From Mangifera indica (Eukaryota > Streptophyta > Magnoliopsida > Sapindales > Anacardiaceae): DNA of 64,000 bases. Each line of letters starts with the position of its first letter. The stretch's first letter is position 1. The translations under genes and the position numbers were made by a program. The stretch is taken from NCBI RefSeq assembly GCF_011075055.1, contig NC_058149.1, forward strand, positions 13,088,449 through 13,152,448, given 5' to 3'. The notes below the pieces were generated by a model that saw nothing but the letters and a program-made list of their open reading frames with translations, did no database searches and was not told the origin of the DNA. Positions 61,260 to 64,000 of this stretch are shown one piece after another.

Positions 61260-64000
61260 ATGGCTTCTACCTATTGTGCTTTACGAGTAAATGCTTCTGG
61301 ATCTGTTCACAAGCATTCAGTCTCTTATGGCTTTGATCACTTCAAAACCTCACTTTCCTCGTCTGTAAAGGTACGGGAACCTCTCGCTCTCGCTCTCTTT
61401 CTTCTTTCTTCATTTTGCCACTTTGGTATCTTCAATGAAGAGTCGCAACCCAGAATTTCTTGAAGAAAACATCTTCATTTTGGAATGACATTTTGCCTTG
61501 ATAACGTTTGGTTTTTGTCTCAGGTTGAACAATGTATAGAACATGCATGTTAACCACATTTGCTAATTAAAATAAGGATAGAAAAGCATTAAATCGCAGA
61601 TAAATATGTTGCAGGATAATGTTCATGAGGTCTTTGAGCAGCCAAGTGAGCAAAGCATCATTATCTAACAAATATTTTACAAATATGCAGTGACGTAAAG
61701 CATATTGTTATATGAATAACGTCATTATCAACGCTTATGAATACAAATCTCTTCATTAATTCGAATTACAGACGTCCAAATATTAATGTTTTAACTTGGT
61801 ACCAACATTGTTTGGCTTACCCATTTGATTTTAAATGTTTTTATCACTTATCAGCCCTTTCTTCAAGGGTTGCAAAACTTGGCGATGAAGGTAGATGTTT
61901 CTCAAGCCATAAAACATACTTCTGTCAGAATGTTGAATGCTTTTGTGGATTCAGCCTTCCAATTTGTGGACATACCATACCCACCCTCTCAGGTATATAT
62001 CATTCGCATTCACAGCAACAATACTATTATTCTGTTTATGGTGCCATATCACTCACACATAAAATGGTATGTTCATGTTGCAGAAAAACTTTCAACCGGT
62101 TAATGAGATCGGAGAACAAGTTGAGGTCACTTGCATTGAAGGTGAAATTCCTGCTGATTTCCCTTAGGGCCTTTACATTAGAAATGGTACAGACTCATCC
62201 ATTGAACTTCTAACGCATTATTGCTCTCTTTTATTCAAACTGTATGAGTATCACGTGCAGGTGCAAATCCTCAATTTGGTAGCTTGAAGTCAACAGTTTC
62301 GATGTTTGGAAGATCAAACCAAATTTGGGTGGAGGGAGAAGGAATGGTTCATGCATTATATTTCAGAAAGACTGCTTCTGGAAATTGGACTGTATCTTAC
62401 AACAATAGATTTGTTGAGACTAGAACATTTAAGCTTCAGAAACAAAGAAACAAACCCACTTTCCTTCCCGCAGTAGAGGGAGATTTCATGGCTGTACTAT
62501 CAGGAATTCTTTTGAATATGGTACATGGTGTTCTATTCTATTTGGCTATGATATATTTTAATAAACGTGAAACTCAGCTGATTTGTATAATTTCCCAGTT
62601 GAGATTTGGTGCAGCAAATGGACATATCAGTAACACAAACGTGTTTGAGCATTCAGGGAAGGTCTATGCCATCGCAGAGAATTACATTCCTCAAGAGATA
62701 GACATTTCTACCTTAGAAACTTATGATGATTGGACTGTCAATGGTGCTTGGGATAAACCATTCACTAGCCATCCAAAGGTTTTATTTATTTATTTATTTA
62801 TTTTCAATCTTGCCATAACAATACACTGGTTGATGCTGTTGGTATATTTATTTACATTGCCATCCAAGTATTATATCATGTGATGCAGAAAGATCCAGTG
62901 ACAGGAGAGCTAGTTATTATGGGGTCTGATGTAATGAAGCCTTACTATGTGATGGGAGTTATTTCTGGTAATTGGCTGCATGTTGATATTCTTGATTTCT
63001 TCAAATAGTCACAAGATGATAACAGCAAATTAAATTGTTTATTACATTTTTGCTCACTCAGCTGAAGGAACTAAGCTAACTCATAAGGCTGATTTGAAGT
63101 TCAATAGGAGTACTTTTAGCCATGAAATTGGAATTACACAGAAGTGAGTTATTCCTTTGATTCATTTTCTTCTCTGTAATTCACAATCTTTTTTTTCTAA
63201 ATGTGATTCCTTGTGGCTCAGGTACAATATTATAATGGATTATGCTCTTACACTTAACTTTAATAGACTTATCAGTGGTGGACCGTGAGTACAGATCTTT
63301 TGCTTGGATGGTGTATTTACAAATCAATCTACTGTTGATAAAAATCCTTAAATCATTAAATCTGATGACATGCAGATTTATGAAGTTTGAAAAGGAAGGA
63401 AAATCAAGAATAGGAGTGATGCCTCGTTATGTAAACGCAGATTCAGTAAAATGGTTTGAAGTAGAACCCCATTGCTCATTGCACCTGATCAACTGCTTTG
63501 ACGATGGCAATGAGGTCAGTGTCACACTTCAAATTGCCCTTTAGATCAAAAAACTCGTCTTGATTTCTGACAGAAAATTTAGTTAGTGATTTTCATAACA
63601 TTTTTAGTCAAATCTCATATCGACAAATCATATGAGAAATATTAGATTTGTATACATATTTTACATCGGGATAAGATTGGTCTCAAATATATATTGATGT
63701 TTATCATTTTCCCAAATAAGAGCAGGTTATTGTGAGGGGATGTAGGTCTCTCCAGGCCATCGTTCCAGGTCCTGATTGGGGTGAAGACAGGTTTGAGTGG
63801 TTCTCCAGGGGACTGAAGTTCGGAGATTATGCTGAAAAAAATCCTCATAATTTGACACAAGATGGGTTTCTTTTTTCTCGTGCAAATGAATGGAGACTCA
63901 ACATGGAAACTGGAAAGGTAAAGGAGAGAAATCTTTCTGGTACGGACTTTTCCATGGACTTCCCTAATATCAATGAGAAATATACTGGTTTAAAACACAA
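61260..64000 (+). CDS. Carotenoid cleavage dioxygenase 1-like, in-frame stop, 3' end outside
   Basis: Member of the carotenoid oxygenase (RPE65/CCD) family, nearest to proteins annotated as carotenoid 9,10(9',10')-cleavage dioxygenase 1-like. These are non-heme iron enzymes that split carotenoids to apocarotenoids. Exons: 61260-61370, 61855-61992, 62084-62186, 62261-62520, 62599-62778, 62889-62967, 63062-63143, 63222-63284, 63376-63514, 63726 to beyond 64000, all with GT-AG borders and matching phases. Three of the four iron-binding histidines can be placed: FTSHPK, FSHEIG and SLHLIN; the fourth is past the window. Exon 3 reads EIPADFP-stop-GLYIRNG: TAG at 62165-62167 stands where relatives have Glu in DFPEG. 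Everything else is intact, so this is either a recent pseudogene, an allele with a nonsense change, or a sequence error. The N-terminal 37 residues are Ser-rich and unlike CCD1. Confidence 0.82.

Noticed and set aside
62141..62167. GTGAAATT...CCCTTAG as a tiny intron removing the premature stop
   Set aside because: Only about 26 bases and would shift the frame; not a plausible intron.

Overview
This is a window of plant nuclear genome. The evidence is multi-exon genes with short GT-AG introns in AT-rich sequence, plant-specific families (a plant unc-13/DUF810 protein, a DREB-type AP2/ERF factor, a GT47 glycosyltransferase, a carotenoid cleavage dioxygenase), a U4 snRNA gene with a plant snRNA promoter, and many small plant DNA transposons. 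The protein sequences look like a woody rosid eudicot; the species cannot be named from the sequence alone.

Layout. 1-23 kb is gene-dense: the 3' end of an RCC1-repeat gene (+), NUP85 (+, 18 exons), an unc-13 homolog (-, 5 exons), an F-box/LRR gene (+), a U4 snRNA (+), and an organelle-type YebC/TACO1 gene (+). 23-39 kb is gene-poor, AT-rich and full of repeats. An intronless DREB gene (-) sits at 39.2-39.9 kb, followed by another repeat-rich stretch to 47 kb. From 47 to 56 kb lie a small Lys/Ser-rich plant-specific gene with a 2.7 kb intron (-) and a GT47/exostosin gene (-) that carries an apparent one-base frameshift. The right end (58-64 kb) holds two carotenoid-cleavage-dioxygenase-like loci: an inverted, internally deleted relic, and a nearly complete gene that runs off the window and has one in-frame TAG in a conserved exon.

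The most notable structure outside the genes is a family of about 700-870 bp terminal-inverted-repeat elements with 9-bp target duplications (Mutator-like, non-autonomous). Each is almost entirely one long imperfect palindrome around a distinct, more GC-rich centre. Seven copies or partial copies were found, three of them just upstream of genes. One copy was later tandemly duplicated together with its flank, and another has a 410-bp hAT-type MITE inserted exactly at its edge. A short palindromic MITE family, a LINE/SINE-like retroposon with a 13-bp target duplication, and a decayed plant transposon-protein gene complete the mobile content.

The genes do not form a pathway; the arrangement is ordinary for a plant chromosome. 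No CRISPR array, operon or tRNA gene was seen. Exon borders were set by eye from reading frame, splice consensus and remembered homologous proteins, and no search was run.
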